Origin: Clostridiaceae bacterium JG1575
GTDB lineage: Bacteria > Bacillota > Clostridia > Clostridiales > Clostridiaceae
Length of the DNA: 64,000 nucleotides
Direction: 5' to 3'
NCBI GenBank assembly: GCA_002838815.1
Contig: LQGW01000034.1
Location: 62,001 to 126,000 of the forward strand
Shown here: piece after piece, positions 18,068 to 26,111 of the stretch
Layout of the letters: each line of letters opens with the position of its first letter
Numbering within the stretch: the first letter of the stretch is position 1
Position numbers and translations under genes: made by a program
The notes under the pieces: generated by a model
The model's database searches: none
Seen by the model: only the letters and a program-made list of their open reading frames with translations
Told to the model about the DNA's origin: nothing

Positions 18068-19525
18068 TTGACAATGACCGACCGAGAACGCCAGCTTCGG
18101 GAGGAACCTATAGTTCCCCTGTTTTTTAAATTTTCTCTTCCTGCCGTGGTGGGGATGATGGTTCAAGCCCTCTACAATGTCGTGGACCGCTATTACATCA
18201 GCAACATTCCAGGCATTGGCTCCACAGCCATCGGGGGGGTAGGCATCACCTTACCCATTCTCTTTATTTTAATGGGCTTTACCATGCTCTTTGGCATCGG
18301 CGGGGCCGCCAACATTTCGATCCGCATGGGCGAAGGACGAAAGGATCAGGCCGAGCGGATTTTGGGCAACGTCTTTACCATGCTTTTCCTGGTCGCCTTG
18401 GGATTGAACCTCGTGTTCTTACCGAACCTTCAAGGGGCCCTGCGCCTCTTTGGTGCGACGGAAAATAATGTTGAATACGCCATGCGCTACCTTCGCATCA
18501 TCCTTTGGGGGAATTTCATCAACACCTTTGCCTTTGCGATGAACCACACCATCCGCTCTGAAGGCAACCCCCGCTGGAGCATGGTCTCCATGATCATTGG
18601 CGCCGGAACCAACGTGGTTTTGGATCCTATCTTTATTTATGAAACGATTCCTGTGTTGAATATACCGGGCCTCGGACTCGGCGTGGAAGGCGCAGCCTAT
18701 GCTAGTGTCCTCGCTCAAGGGTTATCTTTTCTTTGGGGGGCTTACTATTATTCCAGCGGCAAGAGCCACATCCGCCTGCGCCGGGAAAACCTCCGATTGC
18801 ACTGGCCGACCCTTCGGATGGTGATGGCCATCGGCGTATCGCCCTTTTTCATTCAGGTAGCGGGTTCATTGGTGGGAGCCTTATTCAACAACAACCTCGC
18901 CGCCTACGGCGGAGAACTGGCGCAAGGGTCCTACGCCATCATCAACTCCATTGCCATCTTATTCTACATGCCGATCTTTGGGATGAATCAAGGGCTGCAA
19001 CCCATCATTGGCTACAATTATGGGGCCCAAAATTACGACCGGGTCAAACGGGCTGTGAAGATTGGCATGCTCGTTGCAACCATCGTTACCGGCTTGGGCT
19101 GGGCCTTCATTATGCTGGCGCCACAAATGCTGGTCACCCCCATGGCTCGGGAGGATGCAGCGCTGCGCGCCATGACCACCGACGGACTGTTTAAGGTGGA
19201 AAGTTTGATGATCATCGTGGGGTTCCAAATCATTTCCTCCAACTTTTTTGCCTCCATCGGCAAAGCCAAGCTGAGCTTTTTCCTATCGTTGTCCCGTCAG
19301 ATTTTTTTCCTCATTCCCTTTTTGCTGTTCTTACCGAGGGTTTTCGGATTGGACGGCATCTGGTATGCGGTGCCTTTGTCGGATCTTTTAGCGAGCTTGG
19401 TCACGGTATTTTTTCTCTTGAACGAGTTCCGCCATTTGGATCGAGACCACCGAGCGAAAAAAGAATTGGATGAAGCGGCCCTTCAAGAAGAGTTGAGCTG
19501 TGCCCCAACGTCGCTCATCGAATAA
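18068..19525 (+). CDS. MATE-family multidrug/cation efflux protein
   Basis: The 485-residue membrane protein has about twelve hydrophobic segments in two halves. It shows MATE features: 'PLFFKFSLPAVVGMMVQALY' in helix 1, 'MNHTIRSEGNPRWSM' after the fourth helix and 'PIIGYNYGAQNYDRVK' in the second half. MATE proteins export drugs or metabolites in exchange for Na+ or H+. The predicted start is TTG, eight bases after GGAGGA; an ATG six bases later is less well spaced. It lies 72 bp after the LacI-type regulator on the same strand and could share its transcript. The substrate is not predictable. Confidence 0.9.
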   Translation: MTMTDRERQLREEPIVPLFFKFSLPAVVGMMVQALYNVVDRYYISNIPGIGSTAIGGVGITLPILFILMGFTMLFGIGGAANISIRMGEGRKDQAERILGNVFTMLFLVALGLNLVFLPNLQGALRLFGATENNVEYAMRYLRIILWGNFINTFAFAMNHTIRSEGNPRWSMVSMIIGAGTNVVLDPIFIYETIPVLNIPGLGLGVEGAAYASVLAQGLSFLWGAYYYSSGKSHIRLRRENLRLHWPTLRMVMAIGVSPFFIQVAGSLVGALFNNNLAAYGGELAQGSYAIINSIAILFYMPIFGMNQGLQPIIGYNYGAQNYDRVKRAVKIGMLVATIVTGLGWAFIMLAPQMLVTPMAREDAALRAMTTDGLFKVESLMIIVGFQIISSNFFASIGKAKLSFFLSLSRQIFFLIPFLLFLPRVFGLDGIWYAVPLSDLLASLVTVFFLLNEFRHLDRDHRAKKELDEAALQEELSCAPTSLIE

Positions 19526-19528
19526 AAG

Positions 19529-19549
19529 GAGCCCTGCGGGGCTCTTTTT
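19529..19549 (+). terminator. Intrinsic terminator of the MATE gene
   Basis: GAGCCC (19529-19534) pairs with GGGCTC (19539-19544) and is followed by TTTTT. Confidence 0.8.
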
Positions 19550-19673
19550 AACGCCTTGTCACCCAACTGTAACCACCAAAACCGAGAGAAGATTTATAGT
19601 ACTTTTTGTAGCGATTCGACTCACCCCGTCGACTCATCCAATGCATTCTGGGGAGATTTTAAAAGGAGAAAAA

Positions 19674-20675
19674 ATGAAGCGAAGAATTCAACACATTGCC
19701 GCCGCCATGCTTTTGAGCGCCATCGTGGTGACGGGTTGCGGGCAAAAGCCCACGCCCACCACAAAGGCAAGCGAGCCAGGAACAACCACCAGCAATGGGA
19801 CCTTGCCCAAGGAAACGGGCTCCGGCCTTGCCTACACGGTGCCTGGAGCGACCCAACCTGGGAAACCCAAGGCCACAGCGGTCTTGACCAAGCCCTCGGG
19901 CAAAACATCCGATGGATCTGCAGCCAGCAAGCCCGGCGAGAAAGAACCCGATCTGAGCGAAATTAAAACGGGGGACGCCTACGATACCGCCACGGTGCGC
20001 CGCTGGATGTGGGACACCACCGCTAAAAACTACCCCAAGCAAAAATTGGTCTTTTTGACTTTTGATGATGGTCCTTCTTGGAACAACACCCCGAAGGTGT
20101 TGGATGTCTTAAAAGCCAACAACATTCACGGGACGTTCTTTTATTTAACCTCCGGCGGTTTTGAAGACAACGCAGACATCGTCCGGCGTACCGCCGCTGA
20201 GGGCCACCGCATCGCCATTCACTCCAACAGCCATGAGTACGACTATCTGTACCCCCATGGCATTGCGGATCCGGAGATCGTCGTGGATGATGCCATGAAG
20301 ACCGTGGCGAAGATTAAAAAGATTCTGGGCAACGACTGGACCACCAGCGCCTATCGCTTCCCGGGCGGCTCCATGTCTTGGGTGGACAATGCCGAAGCCA
20401 AGGCAGCCATGAAAAAAACCATTCAAGGACTGGCCGATCATGGCCTTCAGTACATGGACTGGAACACCATGACGGGCGATGCAGACCTCAACAACAAGGA
20501 CAAATCCCCTGAAGGCTTGGTCTCTTTCTTGAAAAAGCAGACCGAAAGCGCGGAAGGACACGTGATGGTGGTGTTGATGCACGATGCCGCCCACGTCAAC
20601 AACACCCCCAAAGCGCTGCAGGGAGTCATCGACTACTTCAAGGGCATGGGATATGAATTTGCCACGCTGAAATAA
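19674..20675 (+). CDS. Polysaccharide deacetylase lipoprotein (NodB domain)
   Basis: This is a secreted, lipid-anchored enzyme. It has a signal peptide with lipobox 'VVTGC' (Cys at about 20), a Thr/Ser/Pro/Lys-rich spacer to about residue 100, then a NodB carbohydrate esterase 4 domain. The metal and catalytic motifs are 'TFDDGPS' (MT1, Asp base and metal Asp), 'IHSNSHEYDY' (MT2, two metal histidines) and 'YRFPGGS' (MT3). It probably removes acetyl groups from peptidoglycan N-acetylglucosamine, which protects against lysozyme. The frame is open upstream, but ATG 19674 follows AAAAGGAG and begins the signal peptide. Confidence 0.9.
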   Translation: MKRRIQHIAAAMLLSAIVVTGCGQKPTPTTKASEPGTTTSNGTLPKETGSGLAYTVPGATQPGKPKATAVLTKPSGKTSDGSAASKPGEKEPDLSEIKTGDAYDTATVRRWMWDTTAKNYPKQKLVFLTFDDGPSWNNTPKVLDVLKANNIHGTFFYLTSGGFEDNADIVRRTAAEGHRIAIHSNSHEYDYLYPHGIADPEIVVDDAMKTVAKIKKILGNDWTTSAYRFPGGSMSWVDNAEAKAAMKKTIQGLADHGLQYMDWNTMTGDADLNNKDKSPEGLVSFLKKQTESAEGHVMVVLMHDAAHVNNTPKALQGVIDYFKGMGYEFATLK

Positions 20676-20703
20676 GCCCGCCGCGAGCGCCAATGCGCTC
20701 CTA

Positions 20704-20743
20704 GAAAAAAGCCGGATCCCTTGGCAGGGAGCCGGCTTTTTTT
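20704..20743 (+). terminator. Intrinsic terminator of the deacetylase gene
   Basis: GCCGG with an inner TCCCT/AGGGA pairing folds on GCCGGC, flanked by an A-run and a T-run of seven, so it may work in both directions. Confidence 0.85.
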
Positions 20744-20839
20744 CTAAGGGCTTCTTTTTTAGTTTTTTTGGAAAGGGCGTATTAAAGGTCTCGGCCCCCG
20801 GGTTATGGCAAGACGCCGGGCCCAAGGGATTGAAACGGA

Positions 20840-20865
20840 ATAAAGCCCCCGTATGGGGGCTTTAT
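20840..20865 (-). terminator. Terminator of the small zinc protein gene
   Basis: AAAGCCCCC (20842-20850) pairs perfectly with GGGGGCTTT (20855-20863) around a 4-base loop. It lies about 90 bp past the stop of the minus-strand gene. Confidence 0.6.
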
Positions 20866-20954
20866 CAATCAATAAGCGGTCGGAGGATTCCGTCCGGTCG
20901 GGAGCGAAATCAGAAAAAGCCGACATTACCGATTCCTCCTTATTTCCGGGAGAA

Positions 20955-21194
20955 TCAGTTGAGTTGGATGGACGTTGAAGGATCCATGCTGCTGATTTGC
21001 GGGGCACGGAACGAAAAATCCTTTCGACTGCCGCATCGCTCACAGTAACAACTGGTTACATTCATCGCAGCGTGATCTGCGACATGGAACCCGGAGGACT
21101 CAGTGATGTAATGACCGCCACAGACGGAGCACGGAGTGCTGTTGATGATGATAAACTCACTCTCGATGAACCGCATTGCATCCATAACATTCAC
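20955..21194 (-). CDS. Small conserved zinc-ribbon-like protein of unknown function
   Basis: This 79-residue protein has two cysteine pairs, 'CSVCGGHY' and 'CYCERCG', arranged like a zinc ribbon, with histidines between them ('GFHVADHAAMN'). Function is unknown; similar short proteins are metal-binding or nucleic-acid-associated. GTG at 21203 would overlap its own ribosome site, whereas GTG 21194 has AGGAGG eight bases upstream, so the shorter start is chosen. It lies alone between two genes on the other strand with its own terminator. No close neighbour suggests a pathway. Confidence 0.65.
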   Translation of the reverse strand: MNVMDAMRFIESEFIIINSTPCSVCGGHYITESSGFHVADHAAMNVTSCYCERCGSRKDFSFRAPQISSMDPSTSIQLN

Positions 21195-21331
21195 AAGCTT
21201 CACCTCCTAGTTATTTGGTTTGAAGCTAATCCTAACACCCCATAGGAGGGAATGCAAGCGTTCTTTTTGTCTTTTTAAGACAAAAAAAGAGCCTATGCCG
21301 GGAAGGGGACGTTTCCAAAGAGAGTTTTTGT

Positions 21332-21337
21332 TATAAT
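21332..21337 (+). promoter_or_regulatory. Candidate -10 element for the HNH gene
   Basis: A perfect TATAAT sits 31 bp before the chosen start, but no good -35 is found at the right distance. Confidence 0.35.
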
Positions 21338-21368
21338 GAGACCAGGTAGAAAGGGGGCCTTTGAAGCT

Positions 21369-22130
21369 ATGCCGGAATTCATCAAAAGCGAGAACACTTC
21401 CTGGGAGGTCCTCAGCGATCGGGTGGCTATTAAAGCTACGGACTTATCGTCCTTAAAGTACAATGAAATCAGAATCACCAACGAGGTGAAGGACTTTTTT
21501 AGCTTGGAGCACATGGCCCGCCATGAGCGCCGGGAAGTCTTCCTGCACTTTCAAGGCACGCCCTACCCCTGCGCGGTTTATTTGGATTCTTTTGAAAAAG
21601 GGCGGGGCAAAATGCGCTGGGGCAAAAAGTTCCGCTCGGTATTCTCCGGTATGGTTTCAGGATATTTCTTCGACGGCAGCGACAGCCCCAGCGTTCCCCT
21701 TCTGCGTTTTTACAAGTGGGATGCCTTGAACTATGAGATTAGCTTGATCTTCGTGCGGGAAATCATTGATCACACCGTGGAAGTCGACGATCGCACCCTA
21801 GCTCCTTGGGAGCACTATCGCCTCATTGAGGAAAACTTCATGTGGCGTATTGAGGCGATGAAGCACCACGGGACGGCCTGCGCCATCTGCGGCTTTGATT
21901 ATTCGAAAACCTATGGGGATGCGGGCAAGGGACGTATGAAGATTCATCTGAAACGGGCCATGAGCGACAAGGACTTCTTGCCGGATCCCGAGAAGGATCT
22001 TCTTCCGGTATGCGCCAACTGCCACGAGCTTTTGCATGAAGGGCTGGAGGAGCAAGAACTGCGCTCCATTGTGCAAATGCATCGGGAAATGCAAAAAGGG
22101 CGCATGCCCCGGGGGTCAAGGAACGATTGA
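21369..22130 (+). CDS. HNH endonuclease domain protein
   Basis: This protein of about 253 residues has an unassigned N-terminal domain (about 1-165) and a C-terminal HNH-like module: 'CAICGFDYSKTYGDAGKG', 'MKIHLKRAMSD', then 'LLPVCANCHELLH'. The two CxxC pairs would bind a structural zinc, and the HNH residues would hold the catalytic metal. The middle motif has a single histidine where many members have HH, so activity is not certain. Such genes are often defence or homing nucleases, but no methyltransferase or mobile-element partner is adjacent. Start 21369 is preferred over 21336 because AGAAAGGGGG lies at usable distance. Confidence 0.75.
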   Translation: MPEFIKSENTSWEVLSDRVAIKATDLSSLKYNEIRITNEVKDFFSLEHMARHERREVFLHFQGTPYPCAVYLDSFEKGRGKMRWGKKFRSVFSGMVSGYFFDGSDSPSVPLLRFYKWDALNYEISLIFVREIIDHTVEVDDRTLAPWEHYRLIEENFMWRIEAMKHHGTACAICGFDYSKTYGDAGKGRMKIHLKRAMSDKDFLPDPEKDLLPVCANCHELLHEGLEEQELRSIVQMHREMQKGRMPRGSRND

Positions 22131-22260
22131 AAATCTTTTTTTGACTCGAGGGATGCATGGGGGACTGGGCAAGAGGCTCCCCGGGCGGATTTTCTTTGCT
22201 GGAGAAGGAAATCCGCCTTTTGTGCTTTAATTCACAAGAACATTTTTTCTAAATAAACCA

Positions 22261-22289
22261 TTGACACATTTTTCGGAGATGGCTAAACT
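22261..22289 (+). promoter_or_regulatory. Promoter of the feo operon
   Basis: A perfect TTGACA (22261-22266) is followed after exactly 17 bp by TAAACT (22284-22289). Confidence 0.8.
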
Positions 22290-22293
22290 AGGG

Positions 22294-22315
22294 TTGTTAG
22301 GGAAGACTAACTAAA
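22294..22315 (+). promoter_or_regulatory. Candidate DtxR-family operator at the feo transcription start
   Basis: The inverted repeat GTTAG (22296-22300), 6-base spacer, CTAAC (22307-22311) lies on the expected +1 region. Its half-sites resemble the TTAG/CTAA core of DtxR/IdeR boxes. A DtxR-type regulator is encoded 3.8 kb downstream. The assignment is an inference. Confidence 0.45.
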
Positions 22316-22337
22316 CGATTGGCGCGTCGGGGAATTC

Positions 22338-22592
22338 TTGATAAAAACAGGGGCCCCAACGGAAAGGATGGAACCCGTGGTTCCTTTGATTTTTTCAACC
22401 CCCGGACAGGAAGTGATGATCGGCCGGGTGGGCGGGACCCAGGAAGTCAAAAAGCATTTGGAACACCTGGGATTTGTTCCGGGACAGGCGGTAACCGTGG
22501 TTTCAATGAACGCAGGCAATCTCATTGTCAAGGTTCATGAGAGCCGCATCGCCATCAGCCGGGAAATGGCGCAAAAGATTCTGGTGGGCTAA
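22338..22592 (+). CDS. feoA: FeoA-family protein (first copy)
   Basis: FeoA is a small SH3-like cytosolic protein that assists the ferrous-iron transporter FeoB. The sequence shows the FeoA pattern 'GQEVMIGRVGG', 'HLEHLGFVPGQAVTVVS', 'NLIVKVHESRIAISREMAQKILV'. Two starts are possible: TTG 22338 with GGGGA upstream, or ATG 22368, whose GGAAAGG is too close; the longer form has 84 residues and the shorter 74, nearer the family norm. It is the first gene behind a strong promoter with a candidate iron-regulator operator, and a second feoA follows, as is common in Bacillota feo operons. Confidence 0.88.
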   Translation: MIKTGAPTERMEPVVPLIFSTPGQEVMIGRVGGTQEVKKHLEHLGFVPGQAVTVVSMNAGNLIVKVHESRIAISREMAQKILVG

Positions 22593-22683
22593 GGCCTGCT
22601 TTGAATCGGCTCCGGGTCCAAAAGGTGGAGTGCCAGATGGCTCGGAGAAAGGGCAAAGGCATTTGCCAAAGGAGGAGTGTAAG

Positions 22684-22905
22684 ATGAAGGCATTGGACAA
22701 GACGCCCATCGGCACCAAAGTTACCGTGGTCAAGCTTCACGGTCAGGGAGCGGTTCGGCGTCGGATTATGGACATGGGCATCACCAAGGGAGTGGACGTT
22801 TTTGTGCGTAAGGTAGCGCCCCTGGGCGATCCCATGGAAATTACGGTGAGAGGCTACGAGCTTTCCATTCGTAAATCAGAGGCGGAATTGATCGAGGTGG
22901 AGTAG
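22684..22905 (+). CDS. feoA: FeoA-family protein (second copy)
   Basis: This 73-residue FeoA-like protein has the family's SH3-type strands: 'IGTKVTVVKLHGQGAVRRRI', 'DMGITKGVDVFVRKVAPLGD' and 'ITVRGYELSIRKSEAELIEV'. Its longer loop 'APLGDPMEI' distinguishes it from the first copy. Paired FeoA proteins are thought to contact the FeoB G domain together, or one may serve another role. The frame is open upstream to 22525, but ATG 22684 with AAAGGAGG eight bases before it is the real start. It lies 91 bp after the first feoA and is followed by a structured leader before feoB. Confidence 0.9.
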   Translation: MKALDKTPIGTKVTVVKLHGQGAVRRRIMDMGITKGVDVFVRKVAPLGDPMEITVRGYELSIRKSEAELIEVE

Positions 22906-23053
22906 GCAAAGGACTCTGAAGGGACCTTCAGAGCTGGGACAACAGGGAGACAGCAGCAGCCCAGCGACGAGCCGCGCATGGATATGCCGAAGCGGTTCGT
23001 TTTTTAACGCATCTGGGTTAGCTCTGGCTAATAGATTCGATCATAGAGGAGAG
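22906..23053 (+). promoter_or_regulatory. Structured RNA leader with terminator upstream of feoB
   Basis: Three structures are visible. CTCTGAAG pairs with CTTCAGAG at about 22916-22935. GCTGGG (about 22933) pairs with CCCAGC (22959-22965), closing a domain that holds GACAACAGGGAGACAGC. An 8-bp stem pairs 22968-22975 with 22992-22999 and is followed by six Ts, i.e. an intrinsic terminator in front of feoB. A CTGGG at about 23012 could compete for CCCAG as an antiterminator. It looks like a metal- or metabolite-sensing attenuator, but I could not match it confidently to a known riboswitch. Confidence 0.45.
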
Positions 23054-23059
23054 ATGATT

Positions 23060-25474
23060 ATGAGCATTACCATCGCACTGGCGGGGAATCCTAACAGTGG
23101 GAAGACGACCCTTTTCAACGGGTTGACCGGCGCCAACCAGTTTGTCGGAAACTGGCCGGGCGTCACTGTAGAGAAAAAAGAAGGCCGCCTCAAAAGAAAC
23201 AAGGAGGTTGTAATTGTAGACCTTCCGGGGATATATTCCCTGTCCCCCTACACCTTAGAGGAGGTAGTAGCCCGAAACTATCTTCTCGACGAATCCCCCG
23301 ATGCCATCATCAACATCGTGGATGGCACCAACCTCGAACGCAATCTCTACCTTACGACGCAACTTTTGGAGCTGGGGATTCCCACGGTTCTTGCCGTCAA
23401 CATGATGGATGTGGTGAAGAAAAACCAGGATCACCTGGACCCCAAGGCGCTTGAAGAACAATTGGGCTGTCCCGTGGTGGAAATCTCGGCGTTGAAGGAA
23501 GAAAAAATCTTCGACGCTGCGAATGCCGCCATTGAGGCCGCCAAAGGACCAAGGCATGAGCCGTATCACCGTTTCGGAGGGCCACTTGAGCATGTCCTGG
23601 CTCATATTGAGGAGGCGGCGCTCCATGAGATGAGCGATTCGGCCCAGCGCTTTTACGCCATCAAGATCTTTGAGCGGGATGAAAAAATTCGGGAAAAGCT
23701 CCAGCTCGATGCGGCCGTCCTAGAGCATATTGAAGGCGACATCCGGGCGGCAGAGGCCGAATGCGATGACGATGCGGAATCCATCATCACCAATGAGCGC
23801 TATCAGTTCATCGCCAAGGTCATGGAAAAAAGCTATCGCCGGGGCCGTTCCGAGCAACTTTCCCCCTCCGATCGCATCGATCGGGTGGTGACCCATCGGG
23901 TGTTTGCTCTGCCGATTTTTGCTTTGGTGATGTTTTTGGTTTATTTCATTTCCATCACAAGCGTCGGAAAAGTCGCTACGGATTGGGCCAACGAAGGCGT
24001 CTTTGGAGATGGCTGGCATCTTTTCGGCATTGGTTCCAAAGCCTATACCGAAGCAAAGGACGCCTACGCAATGCCCGAGGCCAAAATCGCGGCTTTTGAA
24101 AAGGCGGCGGAGGCGGCGAAGCTTGAGCCCGAAGAGGCGAAATCAGTCACAGCGGTAGCTCGGGTTTATGATGAAGAAGGATCGTTGAAACAGGAAGCTA
24201 AGGTAGATTATCAGGGCTATCTTGCAGCGAAAACCGTGGAGGAGCCAGATCCTGCCGCCTTCGGCACCTGGATTCCTGGCATTCCGCCCTTGGCCGAAAA
24301 AGGACTGGATCGCCTTCATACGGCCCCTTGGCTGAAGAGTTTGATTTTGGAAGGTATCATCGGCGGTGTGGGTGCTGTCTTAGGGTTTGTGCCCCAGATG
24401 CTGATCCTCTTTTTCTTCCTCGCCTTCCTCGAGGCTTGCGGCTACATGGCCCGCATCGCCTTTGTCATGGATCGGATCTTCCGAAAGTTTGGGCTCTCGG
24501 GCAAATCCTTTATCCCGATGCTCATCGGAACGGGGTGCAGCGTGCCGGGCATCATGGCGTCCCGAACCATTGAAAATGAGCGGGACCGCCGCATGACCAT
24601 CATCACCACGTCGTTTATGCCCTGCTCTGCGAAGATTCCCATCATCGCGCTCATTGCCGGTGCCTTATTTGGCGGCGCTGCCTGGGTCGCACCCAGTGCC
24701 TATTTTATTGGCGTTGCCGCCATCATCATTTCGGGCATCATCTTGAAGAAAACGAAACTCTTTGCCGGGGATCCGGCCCCCTTTGTCATGGAGTTGCCGG
24801 CGTATCGCTGGCCGACCTTGAAAAACCTTCTGCGATCCATGTGGGAGCGAGCCTCTTCCTTTATTAAGAAAGCGGGAACGGTCATCCTTTTGTCGGCCAT
24901 TGTTTTGTGGTTCCTCATGAAGTTTGGCGTGGAGAATGGATCCTTTGGCATGGTGGAAGACCTCAACCAATCGATCCTTGCCGTCATCGGCAACGGCATT
25001 GCCTGGCTCTTTGTCCCCTTGGGCTGGGGAACCTGGCAGGGGGCGGTGGCCACCATCACAGGACTCATTGCCAAGGAAAACGTCGTGGGAACCTTCGGAG
25101 TTCTTTTCGCCGGCATGAGCGAAGTGGCGGAAAACGGCTGGCAGATTTGGGCGAATATGCGGGCGGCCTTCACGCCGCTGGCCGCCTTCAGCTTCTTGAT
25201 TTTCAACCTGCTTTGCGCGCCTTGCTTTGCGGCGGTGGGCGCCATCAAACGGGAGATGAATAGCGGACGCTGGACGCTTTTTGCGGTAGCCTATCAATGC
25301 ATGTTTGCTTACATTGTGGCGTTCATCGTCTATCAATTCGGACTTCTTTTCACCGGAGCCTCCTTCGGGCTCAATAGCGCTGCGGCCTTGGTGGTGTTCC
25401 TCATCATGGGATACCTGCTGTTCCGTCGGCCTAGGACTCAACCTTCAGGGGACGGACCGCGCGCCGTTCGTTAG
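23060..25474 (+). CDS. feoB: Ferrous iron transport protein B
   Basis: FeoB is the membrane Fe(II) importer with an N-terminal GTPase. G-domain motifs are G1 'GNPNSGKT' (9-16), 'GNWPGVTVEK', G3 'DLPG' (54-57) and G4 'NMMD' (114-117). The membrane part includes 'GTGCSVPGIMASRTIENERD' and 'MPCSAKIPIIALIAG', with conserved cysteines on the iron path. An unusual hydrophilic, Ala/Glu-rich insert of about 85 residues (about 325-410) follows the first membrane helix. ATG 23054 is also possible, but AGGAG spacing favours 23060. The 804-residue product belongs to the feoA-feoA-feoB operon; the leader before it may attenuate it separately. Confidence 0.96.
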   Translation: MSITIALAGNPNSGKTTLFNGLTGANQFVGNWPGVTVEKKEGRLKRNKEVVIVDLPGIYSLSPYTLEEVVARNYLLDESPDAIINIVDGTNLERNLYLTTQLLELGIPTVLAVNMMDVVKKNQDHLDPKALEEQLGCPVVEISALKEEKIFDAANAAIEAAKGPRHEPYHRFGGPLEHVLAHIEEAALHEMSDSAQRFYAIKIFERDEKIREKLQLDAAVLEHIEGDIRAAEAECDDDAESIITNERYQFIAKVMEKSYRRGRSEQLSPSDRIDRVVTHRVFALPIFALVMFLVYFISITSVGKVATDWANEGVFGDGWHLFGIGSKAYTEAKDAYAMPEAKIAAFEKAAEAAKLEPEEAKSVTAVARVYDEEGSLKQEAKVDYQGYLAAKTVEEPDPAAFGTWIPGIPPLAEKGLDRLHTAPWLKSLILEGIIGGVGAVLGFVPQMLILFFFLAFLEACGYMARIAFVMDRIFRKFGLSGKSFIPMLIGTGCSVPGIMASRTIENERDRRMTIITTSFMPCSAKIPIIALIAGALFGGAAWVAPSAYFIGVAAIIISGIILKKTKLFAGDPAPFVMELPAYRWPTLKNLLRSMWERASSFIKKAGTVILLSAIVLWFLMKFGVENGSFGMVEDLNQSILAVIGNGIAWLFVPLGWGTWQGAVATITGLIAKENVVGTFGVLFAGMSEVAENGWQIWANMRAAFTPLAAFSFLIFNLLCAPCFAAVGAIKREMNSGRWTLFAVAYQCMFAYIVAFIVYQFGLLFTGASFGLNSAAALVVFLIMGYLLFRRPRTQPSGDGPRAVR

Positions 25475-25601
25475 AGGCCCTCGAACCAAAACCTGGAGAC
25501 GGCCTGAATGAAAAACCCCCCTCGCCCCATAATGCTAAAGAGGCGGGGGAGGCCGGGGGCCCCTCCATGGGCATTCCATTAGAGCAAAGGAGGCAGTGCG
25601 T

Positions 25602-25871
25602 ATGCAATGGATTCAAGAACAAGGAGGCACGCTTCTTGTGGGACTGATGTTACTCTTGGTGGTGGGGCTCATCCTTCGAAGCCTCATTAAGAAACGCCGC
25701 CGGGGCCGCGCGGGCTGCGGCTGCTCGTGTGAAGGTTGCGCCATGGGCGACGCCTGCCATCCGGTGGCGCCCGTCCAAGGGGTGCACACCCTAGAGGAGC
25801 TCTCCGCCCACGAAGCGGCCCCATCCAAAAACAGCAAGAAAGACCCACCCTCGGCGAAGCATTCCGAATAA
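25602..25871 (+). CDS. FeoB-associated Cys-rich membrane protein
   Basis: This 89-residue protein has one membrane helix ('LLVGLMLLLVVGLILRSLI', about 11-29), a basic stop-transfer stretch, then the cluster 'CGCSCEGCAMGDACH', followed by a hydrophilic tail. It matches the FeoB-associated Cys-rich family (PF12669), small proteins encoded next to feoB and presumed to bind or hand over iron at the inner face. The ATG at 25602 has GGAGG eight bases upstream; a GTG two codons earlier is too close. It lies 127 bp after feoB and completes the operon. Confidence 0.85.
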   Translation: MQWIQEQGGTLLVGLMLLLVVGLILRSLIKKRRRGRAGCGCSCEGCAMGDACHPVAPVQGVHTLEELSAHEAAPSKNSKKDPPSAKHSE

Positions 25872-26000
25872 GGGCCCGTTGGCCCAGAAGACCGCCCTTG
25901 GTTCCCCCCCCGGAAGAAGCCCCCCCATTGTAGCGAAAGGACCTGGGGATGGGGAAAGAGCGTGTCCGGATCAAAAATCAAATTTATGACTTGCCCCAAT

Positions 26001-26046
26001 ATAAAAAGACACCCGGGCCCTGCGAATAACGTGGGGACCCGGGTGT
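26001..26046 (-). terminator. Intrinsic terminator of the DtxR-type regulator gene
   Basis: ACACCCGGG (26009-26017) pairs with CCCGGGTGT (26038-26046). On the minus strand the stem is followed by CTTTTTAT. Confidence 0.8.
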
Positions 26047-26111
26047 GCCTTCCCTTGCGAAGGCTGTGGGGCGGTTCGTATGTTTTTTTAGGCGCTCGAG
26101 GCGCGCGAAGA

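Noticed and set aside
20826-20837. GGGATTGAAAC resembling a CRISPR repeat end
   Set aside because: No second copy, no I-C features upstream (GTCG...GTGG) and it lies in a terminator region; judged chance.
22906-23053. Assignment of the feoB leader to the NiCo/czcD riboswitch family
   Set aside because: The order and spacing of the conserved GACAG-type motifs could not be matched from memory; kept only as an unassigned structured leader.
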